Positions 7,574-15,777 are shown, counted from the stretch's first letter. The stretch: 64,000 nt of DNA from Amycolatopsis decaplanina DSM 44594 (GCF_000342005.1 NZ_AOHO01000048.1:124001-188000), one strand, 5' to 3'. The notes: a model not told the origin generated them from the sequence alone. Numbers and translations are program-made.

Positions 7574-8361
7574 CCCTGGGGAAAGTACGGGCAGCCGACG
7601 AGACGGCGGATCTCGCCGCTCAGCTGCTGCGGCCCTTCGACCGGACGCGAGAACGCGAGCCGGACGTCGTGGTCGCCGGAGTCGGCCTCGACCCGCAGCC
7701 GCAGTCCGTAGCGGTCCAGCCCGAGCGGCCGGATCCAGCCGCCCCGCAGTTCGGCGGGCACGTGTTTGGCGAGCTGCCGGACGACGTCGGCGTGGTCGGT
7801 CTCCAGATGCCGCAGCCACGCGGCCTCGTAGTCGTGGAACGGATCCGGCGGCGCGGCGCTGAACATATGCGGCCGGAGCGAGTGCGTGCCCTCGGCGTCG
7901 GCGAGCACCAGCGACGCCGGGGTCAGCCTCAGCAGCGTCAGGCCGTGTCCGACGTCCAGCAGCCGCTCGTCCGGCCGGGTTTCCGCGATGGAGACCGCGC
8001 GGGCGCGCGCCGAGACCTCGGAGAGCGGCCGGAGCCAGCCCGTGATCCACAGCAATCCGCGGATGGGTTCACGCAGGTCGACCGGCGCCTGATCGGTCAG
8101 TTCGACCATCACCGCGAGCTCGCCGCGTTGTGCCTCGTGCGCGCGTTTCACCAGGTGGTGCTCGTCCGGCAGCAGAACGCTGACGCTGCCGCTCGGATGC
8201 ACGTGGTGCAGCTCGGGGATGACACGGCCGTACTGTCCTTGCTGGTCACGCTGCTCGGCGGTCGGCATCAGCGTCGCCGGCCCGTTGCGGGTGGCGATCG
8301 TCTTCGCGCGTTCCGCGGGGTTCGGCGCCGGCGGGCGGCGGATGGACGTCGGTGTGGTCAC
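7570..8361 (-). CDS. DUF2470 protein, heme-oxygenase-like, iron-box controlled
   Basis: A 263-residue protein from a GTG at 8359-8361 with AGGAGGTGA at 8366-8374. The N-terminal two thirds (GSVSVLLPDEHHLVKRA, LTDQAPVDLREPIRGLLWIT) resemble a split-barrel flavin-reductase-like domain. The C-terminal part (YEAAWLRHLETDHADVVRQL, then DRYGLRLRVEADSGDHDVRL) is DUF2470. The same domain pairing occurs in HugZ-type heme-degrading proteins, so a role in heme or iron handling is reasonable but unproven. The iron box at 8376-8394, directly upstream of the ribosome-binding site, predicts derepression under iron starvation. Confidence 0.8.
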   Translation of the reverse strand: MTTPTSIRRPPAPNPAERAKTIATRNGPATLMPTAEQRDQQGQYGRVIPELHHVHPSGSVSVLLPDEHHLVKRAHEAQRGELAVMVELTDQAPVDLREPIRGLLWITGWLRPLSEVSARARAVSIAETRPDERLLDVGHGLTLLRLTPASLVLADAEGTHSLRPHMFSAAPPDPFHDYEAAWLRHLETDHADVVRQLAKHVPAELRGGWIRPLGLDRYGLRLRVEADSGDHDVRLAFSRPVEGPQQLSGEIRRLVGCPYFPQG

Positions 8362-8375
8362 GGCTCACCTCCTGG

Positions 8376-8394
8376 TTAGGTGAGCCTAACCTGA
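8376..8394. promoter_or_regulatory. IdeR/DtxR-type iron box
   Basis: TTAGGTGAGCCTAACCTGA matches the iron-box consensus TTAGGTTAGSCTAACCTAA at 17 of 19 positions and is an almost complete palindrome. It abuts the ribosome-binding site of the leftward DUF2470 gene and lies 60 bases from the start of the rightward membrane-protein frame at 8455, so it could repress either or both. Confidence 0.88.
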
Positions 8395-8454
8395 TCTCGC
8401 CTGGGGTGGAAGTAGGCTGGATCACGTCTCACCGCACACGTATACGTTGACCAG

Positions 8455-8661
8455 GTGGAAGACCACAGAATCCGGGTGCTCGAACCACCCGAAGGGATTC
8501 CGGCGAAGAACATGCCGGTCCTGACACCCCTTCTCGACCGCAACACCGTGACCGCCGGGACGATGGCCATCGCGACCGGGCTGCTCGCGGTGCTGGGCGT
8601 CGTGATCGCGGTGTCCGGGGATACGGGGTCGCCGCGCCCTTGGCCCTCCTCGTCTTCATGA
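8455..8661 (+). pseudogene. 5' part of a frameshifted membrane protein gene
   Basis: GTG 8455 opens VEDHRIRVLEPPEGIPAKNM, then a membrane helix (TVTAGTMAIATGLLAVLGVV) at about residues 31-52. After AVSG the frame degenerates and stops at 8661. One added base in the GGGG run at 8617-8620 would shift it into the frame of the next entry, reading GYGVAAPLALLVFMTPSS, a second membrane helix. That continuity suggests one gene of about 335 residues (8455-9461) broken by a single-base deletion, either real or a sequencing error. Confidence 0.5.
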
Positions 8662-9461
8662 CACCGTCTTCGCTCTACTTCGGCTACTCCGCCCTTGCCG
8701 GATCCTCCTCGATGCGGAAGCTGGCGGACAAGCCGTTCCGCCTGGTGAGCGGGCTGGACGGCGCTCTCGTCGCCGGTGCGCGAGTGAGTGTTCCGCTGGA
8801 CGGCCGGTGGCTCGTCGTGCGGTTGCCCGCCCCGCTCAGGGCGCAACTCGCCGCCCAGCGACGACTCTGGGTGCTCGGCCGGTTCGTCATGCTCCCCGGT
8901 GTCGTCGTCCCGCGTCGCGGCGCGTTCCGCGACACCCCGGTGAAGGGTTCGGTCCCGTTCGCCGCGGAAGCGGTGTCGCCGGGACGGATGCTGGCGATCC
9001 AACGCCGATTCCTGTCGGCGTACTACTTTTTCAGCGTCGCGATGCTGCTCGTCATGAGCGCGTTCGGCCTCTGGACGGCGGCGGACTATCCGCGGCGGGA
9101 CAGCGTCCTGGTGGAATGCGCGTGGTTTTTCGGCATCGGCTGCGGCATCGGTGCCATAGGACTCGCCCTCGCCGCGGTGCTGCTGCTCAGGAGACTCCCC
9201 GAGCCGACGTGGACCGAACTCGCCGTCGTGCCGGGGCCGGCGTCGATCAACCTCTTCGGCATGGTCACCGTGAAGGGCCGGACGGTCCTGCCCGACGGTC
9301 GCGAAGTCACCGTCCAGGCCGGGGGCTCGGATCCGTCGCTGGCCGCGAACATCGCCGCGACCGGACGGCTTTGGGTGCTAGGCGTGCCCGTGGCAGGGAA
9401 GATGGCGAAGGCCGGAGTGCCAGGGCACGCGGTTTTCGGGCCGGTCAAGTTCGGCTCGTGA
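8640..9461 (+). CDS. Multi-pass membrane protein of unknown function (probably 3' part of split gene)
   Basis: Taken from the TTG at 8640 this is 273 residues. There is a membrane segment at the start (ALLVFMTPSSLYFGYSAL), then a soluble region (VRLPAPLRAQLAAQRRLWVLG), two membrane segments (YYFFSVAMLLVMSAFGLWTA and CAWFFGIGCGIGAIGLALAA) and a second soluble region (LAANIAATGRLWVLGVPVAG). The repeated L-A-x-x-RLWVLG unit suggests two related cytosolic domains, each after a membrane hairpin. No family is recognised. The true start is probably GTG 8455 in another frame, as described there. Its stop TGA at 9459-9461 lies inside the palindromic repeat, so the final Ser and stop are repeat-derived. 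Confidence 0.6.
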   Translation: MALLVFMTPSSLYFGYSALAGSSSMRKLADKPFRLVSGLDGALVAGARVSVPLDGRWLVVRLPAPLRAQLAAQRRLWVLGRFVMLPGVVVPRRGAFRDTPVKGSVPFAAEAVSPGRMLAIQRRFLSAYYFFSVAMLLVMSAFGLWTAADYPRRDSVLVECAWFFGIGCGIGAIGLALAAVLLLRRLPEPTWTELAVVPGPASINLFGMVTVKGRTVLPDGREVTVQAGGSDPSLAANIAATGRLWVLGVPVAGKMAKAGVPGHAVFGPVKFGS

Positions 9462-9500
9462 GCGGTAAGGACGGTTCTAACCGTCTTTACCACTCACGAG
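9455..9500. repeat. 46-bp palindromic repeat, family A copy 1
   Basis: An inverted repeat with 22-base arms around a CT centre; the left arm starts CTCGTGAGCGGTAAGGACGG and the right arm complements it with a few G-T-type mismatches. The same element occurs at 33435, 44419 and 61953. Here both converging genes end inside it: the rightward stop at 9459-9461 and the leftward stop at 9494-9496, each as TCG-TGA within CTCGTGAG. Confidence 0.9.
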
Positions 9501-10237
9501 GCTCGCCAGCGCCTCGTCGCTTCCTCGGTCTCCACGACACCCCGCCGGATCCCTTCCAGCTGCTCGCCCAGCTCGCCGATCGTGGTGGTGTCGAGCAGCG
9601 AATCGCCGGTGGCGGCCGACAGTTCGGCCGCCCTGGCGACCAGGCCGTCGAGTCCGAGCGCGCCGGATCGCAGCTGTGCCAGCAGTTTCCGCCGCGCGTT
9701 CGAAAGCCGCGCGTGCACGTCTTCCTGTGCCTGCACCGCTTCGAGAGACTGGGTCAGGTCGCCGCGGATGTCGTCGTCGGCGGTCTTCAATTCCTTCCGC
9801 AGCCGGGCTTTCTCGGCCGACACCGCGCCGAGGTCCACACGCGTCAGCGCCTTCCCGGTGGCGGACGTACGGGTGGCCAGCCGCCGGAGGGTGTCGACGG
9901 TTTCCCGCACCACCGGTTCCATGTCGGCCACCCGGTCGGCGAGCGGGCCGGTGTCGAGCGAAGCGGAGATCGCGCGGAAGCCGTCGGCCGCGGCTTCCGC
10001 GCGCCGCAGCCAATCCGCCTCGGGCGAGCCCGGCTCGACGTCGGGAAGCGGTCGTTCTTCGAGCTCTGACACGGGTTTCGGCCGCGTGGCGGCGGCGATC
10101 CCGGCGCGGGCGGTCAGCACGGTCACACCGACGCCGAGTGCGGCGAGCACCGGTAGTTGCACCGCCCAGGCCGCACCCGCCGACGTCGCCGCGAGGAGCA
10201 GTCCCCACGGCTCACCCAGCTCACGGACGAAACGCAT
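9494..10237 (-). CDS. Membrane protein with long coiled coil, function unknown
   Basis: A 247-residue protein from ATG 10237. It starts MRFVRELGEPWGLLLAATSA and has a hydrophobic hairpin at about residues 12-50 (AAWAVQLPVLAALGVGVTVL). The rest is charged and mostly helical, with repeated heptad-like stretches such as KARLRKELKTADDDIRGDL and EDVHARLSNARRKLLAQL, suggesting a cytosolic coiled coil of about 180 residues. It lies 11 bases after the stop of the VWA protein on the same strand, an operon-like arrangement. No family is recognised; the Toxic-anion-resistance/TerF-associated style of small VWA-neighbour proteins is only a loose analogy. The stop codon lies in the family A palindrome. 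Confidence 0.65.
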   Translation of the reverse strand: MRFVRELGEPWGLLLAATSAGAAWAVQLPVLAALGVGVTVLTARAGIAAATRPKPVSELEERPLPDVEPGSPEADWLRRAEAAADGFRAISASLDTGPLADRVADMEPVVRETVDTLRRLATRTSATGKALTRVDLGAVSAEKARLRKELKTADDDIRGDLTQSLEAVQAQEDVHARLSNARRKLLAQLRSGALGLDGLVARAAELSAATGDSLLDTTTIGELGEQLEGIRRGVVETEEATRRWRAS

Positions 10238-10248
10238 ATCCGAGGATC

Positions 10249-12066
10249 TCAGAAATTCGAGATCACGGCGGTGAAGACCTGGTCGATCGAGTCCGGCCGG
10301 GACGAGTCGTACCCGACGCCCTGTGTGGTCTCGGCGATCTCCTTGAGCACGTCCAAGTCCGCGTCGGAACCGTAGGCGATGGTGAACAGCCGCACCGCCT
10401 CGCCGCCGCCCTCGGTCCGCAACCGTCCGACGAGGTTCGGCAGATCGATCCCGCCCGGATCCTCGTTCCGGCCGTCGGTGAGCACGACGACCGCGTTGAT
10501 CGCGTTCGGATCCAGCCGCTGCTTCATGAACTCGTAGGCGGCCAGCGACGAGTCGTAGAGCCCCGTCCCGTTCTGCGGGGTCAGCCCGTTCAGCCGCGAC
10601 GCCAGCTCCTGCCTGCCCGGCTCGCCGCCGATCGGCGACACCGGCCGGAGTTCCCGGAAGTCCTTGTCGCCGTCCAGTTTCGTCGAGAACATCCACAGCC
10701 CGACCTTGTCCGCGTCGCTGAACTGCGGCAACGACGCCACGGCCGCCTGCTTCGCGAGATCCATCTTGTTCTTCCCGGTCCCGCTGACGCCGTCACCCAT
10801 CGAACCGGAGACGTCGACGACCAGCAGCACGTTCGCCTTCTTCCGCAGGTCCTTCCACGACTTCAGCACCTCGGTCAGCACCGGCGGGCTCGGCGGGCGG
10901 ATCAGGTTGAGCTTCGAGTCCGGCTCCGCGCCGTTCTCCTTCGTGGTCTGCGACCCGGGTTTGCCGTCGAACGTGCGGAAGCCGATGTCGCTGAACTTCT
11001 GCTGCGCTTCGGCGCCGCGCAGATGCGCGAGGAAGTCCGCCGCGACCTGTTTGTGGAGGTCGTCGGCCCAGTTCAGCACGGTGAACGGGTGGTCGGAGTC
11101 GAGCGTTCCGTCGCTCGGGTAGATCCCGACGAGCGGCACCTTCGGCGGCGCGTGCTGCCCGCGTTTCGCCGGATCGTTCGTGGGATCGCCCTGGTTGTAA
11201 CCGACGAGCGAGTTCTCCTCGACCGTCACCGCCGAGATGTACGACATCGCGGCGCCGCGGTCGTCGGCCTTCTGCAGGTTCGTCAGGAAGGTCAGCGTGT
11301 TGTCGCCGTAGTGGACGATGGCCTGCTCGACGTTCTGCACGAACGTCCGCGCCTCCGGCTTCGCGAGCGCGTTCGCGGTGAGGTCCGAAGACGTGCCCGT
11401 CGCCGCGTAGTAGGCACCGATGGTGGCGTTGAGGCCGGACGTCGAGATGTTCGGATTCGTCTTGCCCAGCCGGAACTTCCCCCACTCCGGGTGGCCGTAC
11501 TTCGCCCAGCCCTGCGGATCCGTGGCGAGCGCGGCGAGATCCTTCCAGCCGATGCCCTTGCCCGGCCAGCCGAGCGCCTCGGCCATCGGTTTCGGCATCG
11601 CGACGACCAGCGGCGCGTTCGCGACCGATTCCGGTTCACCCTCGGGCACCAGGGCGGGGTGATCGGAGCCGGTGAGGTTCTGGCGCAACAGGTTCACCCA
11701 GCCGGACGCGGCGGGGGTCCAGACGTCCGGTCGCGGGCCGTCCACCGCCTCGTTCCAGCCGCGCGACAGCGCCTGCATGGCGGTGCCGGAGGACTTCGAC
11801 CGCACGAGCACATCGACGCAGCGTCCGGCCACCGTGCGTCCGCTGTACCCCTTGGCGATCTCGGCGACCACGCCCGCCTTCTCCGGCGAGGACGACACCT
11901 GCAGCTTGACCGCGTCACCCGTCGTGCACTTCGCTTCCGCGGCTTCCTCACCGGAGTCGCTCGTGAGCGCGCGCAAACCGACGATCAGGCCGATGGCGAC
12001 CACCGCCGCGGCCACGAACGCCAGGACCTTGCGGCCGCCGCGGGACTGCTGAGGATTCACGACCAT
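10249..12066 (-). CDS. Substrate-binding-like plus VWA domain membrane protein
   Basis: A 605-residue protein from ATG 12066 with GGAGG just upstream. A membrane anchor lies near the N-terminus (VLAFVAAAVVAIGLIVGLRA). Residues about 45-390 look like a periplasmic solute-binding domain (VKLQVSSSPEKAGVVAEIAK, WTPAASGWVNLLRQ, NAPLVVAMPKPMAEALG). Residues about 410-600 are a von Willebrand A domain with an intact MIDAS start (VLLVVDVSGSMGDG), a GTGLYDSSLAAYEFM segment and AVVVLTDGRNED. Proteins combining these two modules are widespread in actinobacteria and are tentatively linked to extracellular binding or metal-dependent assembly; the ligand is unknown. The next gene down (9494) is probably cotranscribed. 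Confidence 0.8.
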   Translation of the reverse strand: MVVNPQQSRGGRKVLAFVAAAVVAIGLIVGLRALTSDSGEEAAEAKCTTGDAVKLQVSSSPEKAGVVAEIAKGYSGRTVAGRCVDVLVRSKSSGTAMQALSRGWNEAVDGPRPDVWTPAASGWVNLLRQNLTGSDHPALVPEGEPESVANAPLVVAMPKPMAEALGWPGKGIGWKDLAALATDPQGWAKYGHPEWGKFRLGKTNPNISTSGLNATIGAYYAATGTSSDLTANALAKPEARTFVQNVEQAIVHYGDNTLTFLTNLQKADDRGAAMSYISAVTVEENSLVGYNQGDPTNDPAKRGQHAPPKVPLVGIYPSDGTLDSDHPFTVLNWADDLHKQVAADFLAHLRGAEAQQKFSDIGFRTFDGKPGSQTTKENGAEPDSKLNLIRPPSPPVLTEVLKSWKDLRKKANVLLVVDVSGSMGDGVSGTGKNKMDLAKQAAVASLPQFSDADKVGLWMFSTKLDGDKDFRELRPVSPIGGEPGRQELASRLNGLTPQNGTGLYDSSLAAYEFMKQRLDPNAINAVVVLTDGRNEDPGGIDLPNLVGRLRTEGGGEAVRLFTIAYGSDADLDVLKEIAETTQGVGYDSSRPDSIDQVFTAVISNF

Positions 12067-12175
12067 GGAGAACCTCCGCCGGTGAGGAACACCGATTATC
12101 CGGAGGTTTCGCCTTGCCAGGCTTGGTGTTGCCGAACCGTTGCGGCCATGGCGGTACTTATCCCGCCACGTTCCC

Positions 12176-12250
12176 CGCAATCAGTCACCTACTTGCGTGG
12201 GCGCCTGCCGGTGCACCTCTCCGAACGCCGCAAGTAGGTGACTGATTGCG
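12176..12250. repeat. 22-bp inverted repeat with 31-base loop
   Basis: Perfectly complementary arms at 12176-12197 (CGCAATCAGTCACCTACTTG then CG) and 12229-12250. It lies six bases beyond the hmgA stop codon on the leftward strand and upstream of the VWA gene promoter. It may act as a transcriptional stop without a U-tract, or be a mobile palindrome like the others in this window. Confidence 0.85.
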
Positions 12251-12256
12251 TGGTCG

Positions 12257-13435
12257 TCAGGCGCCGGGGCCCCGGCCGGACCAGGTCCACGCGTAGCGGT
12301 GGTCCTCTGACGCGTCGGCCGCCTCGCCGAGATCCAGCGGCGCGAAGGTGTCCACCATGACCGCGGTCTCGTCGAAGAACTGCGCCCCGATCGACGCCTC
12401 CGCCGCCCCGGGCTGCGGCCCGTGCGTGAAGCCGGACGGGTGCAGGGAAAGCGAGCCGACCTCGATCCCGGAACCCTTGCGCGCCTCGTAGTTCCCGCGG
12501 ACGTAGAACATCAGCTCGTCCGAGTCGACGTTCGCGTGGTTGTACGGCACCGGGATCGACTCGGGGTGGTAGTCGACCTTGCGCGGGCAGAACGAGCAGA
12601 CCACGAAGTTCGGGCCCTCGAACGTCTGGTGCACGGGCGGCGGCTGATGCACGCGGCCGGTGATGGGCTCGAAGTCGTCGATGTTGAACGCCCACGGATA
12701 CAGGCAGCCGTCCCAGCCGACGACGTCGAACGGGTGGGTCGCGTAGGTGTAGCGCGTCAGCCCGGCGCGGTGCCGCACGAGGACCTCGACGTCGGTGCCG
12801 TCGACGACCAGCGGTTCGGACGGGCCGCGGATGTCGCGTTCGCAGTACGGCGAGTGCTCCAGGAACTGGCCCTTCGCCGACAGGTACCGCTTCGGCGGGC
12901 CGATGTGGCCGCGCGCCTCGATGGTCAGCAGTTTGACCCCGCCGTCGTCGTCGTGCGGGAGCACGCGATAGGTGCACGACGTCGGGATGACGAGATAGTC
13001 GCCGTCACCGACCTCCAGGGAGCCGTAGATCGTCTCGACGGTCGCGCTGCCGCCCTGGACGTAGAAGAGCTCGTCGCCCGCCGCGTTGCGGTACAGCGGC
13101 GAAGGCCGGGTCGCGTGGACGAAGCCGATGGTGACGTCGGCGTTGCCGAACAGCCGCCGCCGGTCGGTGACCGCGTCGGCGTCGCCGAACTTGAGGTCCT
13201 GGGTCTTGAAGGCACGGGGTTTGAGCGGGTGGTTCGGGGTGATCGGACCGCGTTCGTCCTCGATCGCCACGGCGTCGACGATCGCGGTGGGCAGCCCGCG
13301 GTGATAGAGCAGCGCCGAGTCCGCCGAGAAGCCCTCGACACCCATCAGTTCCTCGGCGTACAGGCCGCCGTCGGGCTTGCGGAATGCCGTGTGGCGCTTG
13401 TGCGGGATCTCGCCTACCTGCCGGTAGTAAGGCAT
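12257..13435 (-). CDS. hmgA: Homogentisate 1,2-dioxygenase
   Basis: A 392-residue enzyme starting at ATG 13435 (MPYYRQVGEIPHKRHTAFRK). It is the short bacterial form of the non-heme Fe(II) dioxygenase that opens the ring of homogentisate to maleylacetoacetate in tyrosine and phenylalanine breakdown. Cupin features are clear: GDELFYVQGGSATVETIYGS, a DGDYLVIPTSCTYRV strand pair, and HANVDSDELMFYVRGNYEAR with the iron-ligand His and Glu, followed by SLHPSGFTHGPQPG. It is divergent from an unknown gene and an IclR regulator at 14372. No maleylacetoacetate isomerase or fumarylacetoacetase gene is in the window. Confidence 0.9.
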   Translation of the reverse strand: MPYYRQVGEIPHKRHTAFRKPDGGLYAEELMGVEGFSADSALLYHRGLPTAIVDAVAIEDERGPITPNHPLKPRAFKTQDLKFGDADAVTDRRRLFGNADVTIGFVHATRPSPLYRNAAGDELFYVQGGSATVETIYGSLEVGDGDYLVIPTSCTYRVLPHDDDGGVKLLTIEARGHIGPPKRYLSAKGQFLEHSPYCERDIRGPSEPLVVDGTDVEVLVRHRAGLTRYTYATHPFDVVGWDGCLYPWAFNIDDFEPITGRVHQPPPVHQTFEGPNFVVCSFCPRKVDYHPESIPVPYNHANVDSDELMFYVRGNYEARKGSGIEVGSLSLHPSGFTHGPQPGAAEASIGAQFFDETAVMVDTFAPLDLGEAADASEDHRYAWTWSGRGPGA

Positions 13436-13457
13436 CGGAATCTCCCCGGAACGTGTC

Positions 13458-13501
13458 CGTTGTGCGAACGATTTTGTCCTGATGTCGTACGCTACTAGCG
13501 T
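13458..13501. promoter_or_regulatory. Shared hmgA / IclR-operon control region with small palindromes
   Basis: CGTTGTGCGAACG (13458-13470, arms CGTT/AACG) and ACGCTACTAGCGT (13489-13501, 6-base perfect arms) lie between the divergent starts. TACGCT at 13488-13493 could be the -10 element for the rightward gene. These are candidate binding sites for the IclR regulator encoded at 14372. Confidence 0.4.
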
Positions 13502-14375
13502 GTCAGTCGTGTCAAGCGCTGTGGAACTCACGCCACCCGGCCCCCGAGGAATCCCTCCCCTGTTCGCGCGGCTCGTCGACGACTCGGCGTTGTTCCCGCC
13601 CGGTGAGGCGTCCATGCCCGAAGCGCTGCGTGCGCACTTCGCGTCGAGGGCCGGTGAGCACTCCGGCGTCCTCGGCGTGTTCCTGTGCCAGGCGTCGCGG
13701 CTGCCCGAGCTCATCACCGAACTCATCAAGATCAAACCCAAGGAACCGCTGCCGCTGTCGCTGATCATCGACACCGGCCTCGGCGGGGTCCCGAAGGCGA
13801 TCTCGATCGTCGAATCGCGCAGCGAGATCCTCAGCCTGCGCATGGTGGAGATGCCGGCGCCGTCGGACGTCGACGAGGTCTGGCTGGAGCGCGTCTCCGA
13901 GTTCGTGCCCGAGGACGTCATCCGCGTGGTCGAACCGCGGCGCGGCGTCGGCTGGCTGGACGGTGTGCGGAAGGTGATCGAGCACGGCAGCTGGCCGAAG
14001 ATCCGCTGCGGCGGCAAGGCGGGCGAGAACTTCCCCAGCGTCGACGAGGTCGCCGACTTCCTCGCGGTGGTCAGCGGCTCGACCGGGGCGTCGTTCAAGG
14101 CGACGAACAGCCTGCACCGCGCCGTCCGGCACACCGAGGAGTCGAGCGGCTTCACCCACCACGGGTTCCTGAACCTGATCGTGGCGTCCGCGCGCTGCCT
14201 TTCGGGTGGCGACGTTCGTGCCGCTCTCGAATCGACCGACGGCGCCGCGCTGGCCGCCGAGGCCAAGGGGATGTCGGAGCCGGCCGCGAAGGCCGTGCGC
14301 GGGCTCTTCGCCTCGTACGCGGCGGCCTCGTTCGACGAGCCGGTCGCCGACCTCGGGGAACTCGGACTCTTGTGA
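13500..14375 (+). CDS. Conserved protein of unknown function next to hmgA
   Basis: A soluble protein of about 291 residues. The GTG at 13500 is preferred because TACGCT six bases before it would make a leaderless transcript; an ATG at 13482 lies inside the likely promoter. Recognisable stretches are RLVDDSALFPPGEASMPEAL, VLGVFLCQASRLPELITEL, LPLSLIIDTGLGGVPKAISI, IRCGGKAGENFPSVDEVADF and HHGFLNLIVASARCLSGGD. The SALFPPG/HHGFLN pattern recurs in actinobacterial hypothetical proteins, but I do not know a function. It overlaps the IclR gene by four bases (GTGA), and divergent hmgA suggests a link to aromatic amino-acid breakdown. Confidence 0.65.
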   Translation: MSVVSSAVELTPPGPRGIPPLFARLVDDSALFPPGEASMPEALRAHFASRAGEHSGVLGVFLCQASRLPELITELIKIKPKEPLPLSLIIDTGLGGVPKAISIVESRSEILSLRMVEMPAPSDVDEVWLERVSEFVPEDVIRVVEPRRGVGWLDGVRKVIEHGSWPKIRCGGKAGENFPSVDEVADFLAVVSGSTGASFKATNSLHRAVRHTEESSGFTHHGFLNLIVASARCLSGGDVRAALESTDGAALAAEAKGMSEPAAKAVRGLFASYAAASFDEPVADLGELGLL

Positions 14376-15013
14376 CGCGCGAAGGGTCGCTGACCCTGGA
14401 CAGAGGGCTGGCGCTGCTCCAAGCGGTCGCGGACGCCGGTGGCGAGGCGGCGACGATCTCCGAACTCGCCGTCGCCATCGGCGCGAGCCGGGCCGCCGTC
14501 TACCGGCTGCTCGTCCCCCTGTCCGAACGCGGCCTGGTGTGGCGCGACGGCAACAAGGTAAGGCTGGGTGTCGGCCTGCTCCGGCTCGCCGGGCAGGTCC
14601 TCCCGCAGCTGCGCGAGGCCGCGAGGCCGGTCCTGCGTGAGCTGGCGGAGAAGGTCGGCGCGACGGCGCACCTGTCGGTCGCACAGGGGGACCAGGCACA
14701 GGCCGTCGCGGTCGTCGAACCGTCGTGGACGAGCTTCCACGTCGCCTATCGCGTCGGCACCCGCCATCCGCTGTCCGCCGGCGCGGCGGGCAAAGCGATG
14801 ACGCTGCGCCCCGGCGGCGGCGAAGGCTGGGTCACCTCGTCCGGTGAACTGGAGGCGGGTGCGTCCGGGGTCGCCGCACCCGTGCGCGGGGTGCCGGGTT
14901 TGAAGGCCAGCCTCGGCGTCGTGTCCCTCGAACCGCTGGACGCCTCCGTGGTGGGCCCTGCGGTCATGGCGGCCGCCGTCCGGCTGGCCGAGGTGCTGAA
15001 ACAGCCCGAATAG
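14372..15013 (+). CDS. IclR-family transcriptional regulator
   Basis: A 213-residue regulator, somewhat shorter than the usual 250. The N-terminal winged helix is seen in LTLDRGLALLQAVADAGGEA, TISELAVAIGASRAAVYRLL and LSERGLVWRDGNKVRLGVGL. The effector domain follows (LRELAEKVGATAHLSVAQGD, HVAYRVGTRHPLSAGAAGKA). Many IclR proteins sense aromatic acids, so control of the divergent hmgA is a reasonable inference. Translation is coupled to the preceding gene through a GTGA overlap. Confidence 0.88.
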   Translation: MTREGSLTLDRGLALLQAVADAGGEAATISELAVAIGASRAAVYRLLVPLSERGLVWRDGNKVRLGVGLLRLAGQVLPQLREAARPVLRELAEKVGATAHLSVAQGDQAQAVAVVEPSWTSFHVAYRVGTRHPLSAGAAGKAMTLRPGGGEGWVTSSGELEAGASGVAAPVRGVPGLKASLGVVSLEPLDASVVGPAVMAAAVRLAEVLKQPE

Positions 15014-15017
15014 CGCG

Positions 15018-15689
15018 TCAGCGGTGGCTGAGCAGCGGGCGCACCATGGTCGCCAGCAGGGTGAGGTCCACCGCGAACAGCAGCCGCTCGAACAGGCCGA
15101 GCGTGACCTCCTGGTGCGACGGGCCGGTGAGCATCGTCCAGACGAATCCGCCGAGCACGACCACCACCGCGGCGAAGCTGGCCACCGACAGCCGCCGGAT
15201 CGTCGTGCGGCGCGGCTCCCACGGGCAGCGCGCGCGGCCAGGGCGGGTCAGCACCCAGGCGGCGGCGGGAAGCGCGAGGAAGGCCGCCAGCGCCGCGTAG
15301 TTGTGGATCTGCCCGGCCAGCGAACGGGCCTGGCCTTCGGGGTCGACGGGGACGAGCGCGAGGACGAACAGCCCGGTGCACCACACGCCGAGCAGGACGA
15401 GAACGGACTCGTATCCGCTGCGGTGCGCCTTCGCGATCCCGCCGAGCAGGGCGAGCGAACCGAACCCCAGCGCCAGGCACATCGCGCCGAACAGCGGGGC
15501 CGCCGTCGAACCGGGCGAGAGGTAGCCGTAGACGTACTCGGACAGCGTCTGCCAGATCGGGCTGACCTGGCTGGACAACCTCAGGTGCAGGTCGATGGAG
15601 ATGGCGACGGCGACGGCCATGCCGAAGATCGCGAGCCTGCCGTGCACGGGGGAGACGGCACGGGCCGCGAGGGTCTTCGGCGAGGTCAC
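15018..15689 (-). CDS. DUF998 membrane protein
   Basis: A 223-residue integral membrane protein with about six hydrophobic segments (LAIFGMAVAVAISIDLHL, FGAMCLALGFGSLALLGG, VLVLLGVWCTGLFVLALVPV, AALAAFLALPAAAWVL, FAAVVVVLGGFVWTM). The QTLSEYVYG motif after the first segment and the IHNYAAL stretch are typical of DUF998, whose function is unknown. The start is a GTG at 15687-15689. It converges with the IclR gene, leaving only four bases between stops. Confidence 0.8.
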   Translation of the reverse strand: MTSPKTLAARAVSPVHGRLAIFGMAVAVAISIDLHLRLSSQVSPIWQTLSEYVYGYLSPGSTAAPLFGAMCLALGFGSLALLGGIAKAHRSGYESVLVLLGVWCTGLFVLALVPVDPEGQARSLAGQIHNYAALAAFLALPAAAWVLTRPGRARCPWEPRRTTIRRLSVASFAAVVVVLGGFVWTMLTGPSHQEVTLGLFERLLFAVDLTLLATMVRPLLSHR

Positions 15690-15777
15690 GACCGGTTTCT
15701 CCAGGCACGTCGGGGTGGGTGTTCACCTTTTCGTTCCCGAAAGGTTACCCGGCGAACCTGTGAAAACCCCGTGCGCC

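Noticed and set aside
9676..12237. Open frame of about 850 codons antisense to the VWA protein
   Set aside because: Arg/Pro/Ala-rich mirror of the real leftward genes, with no motif.
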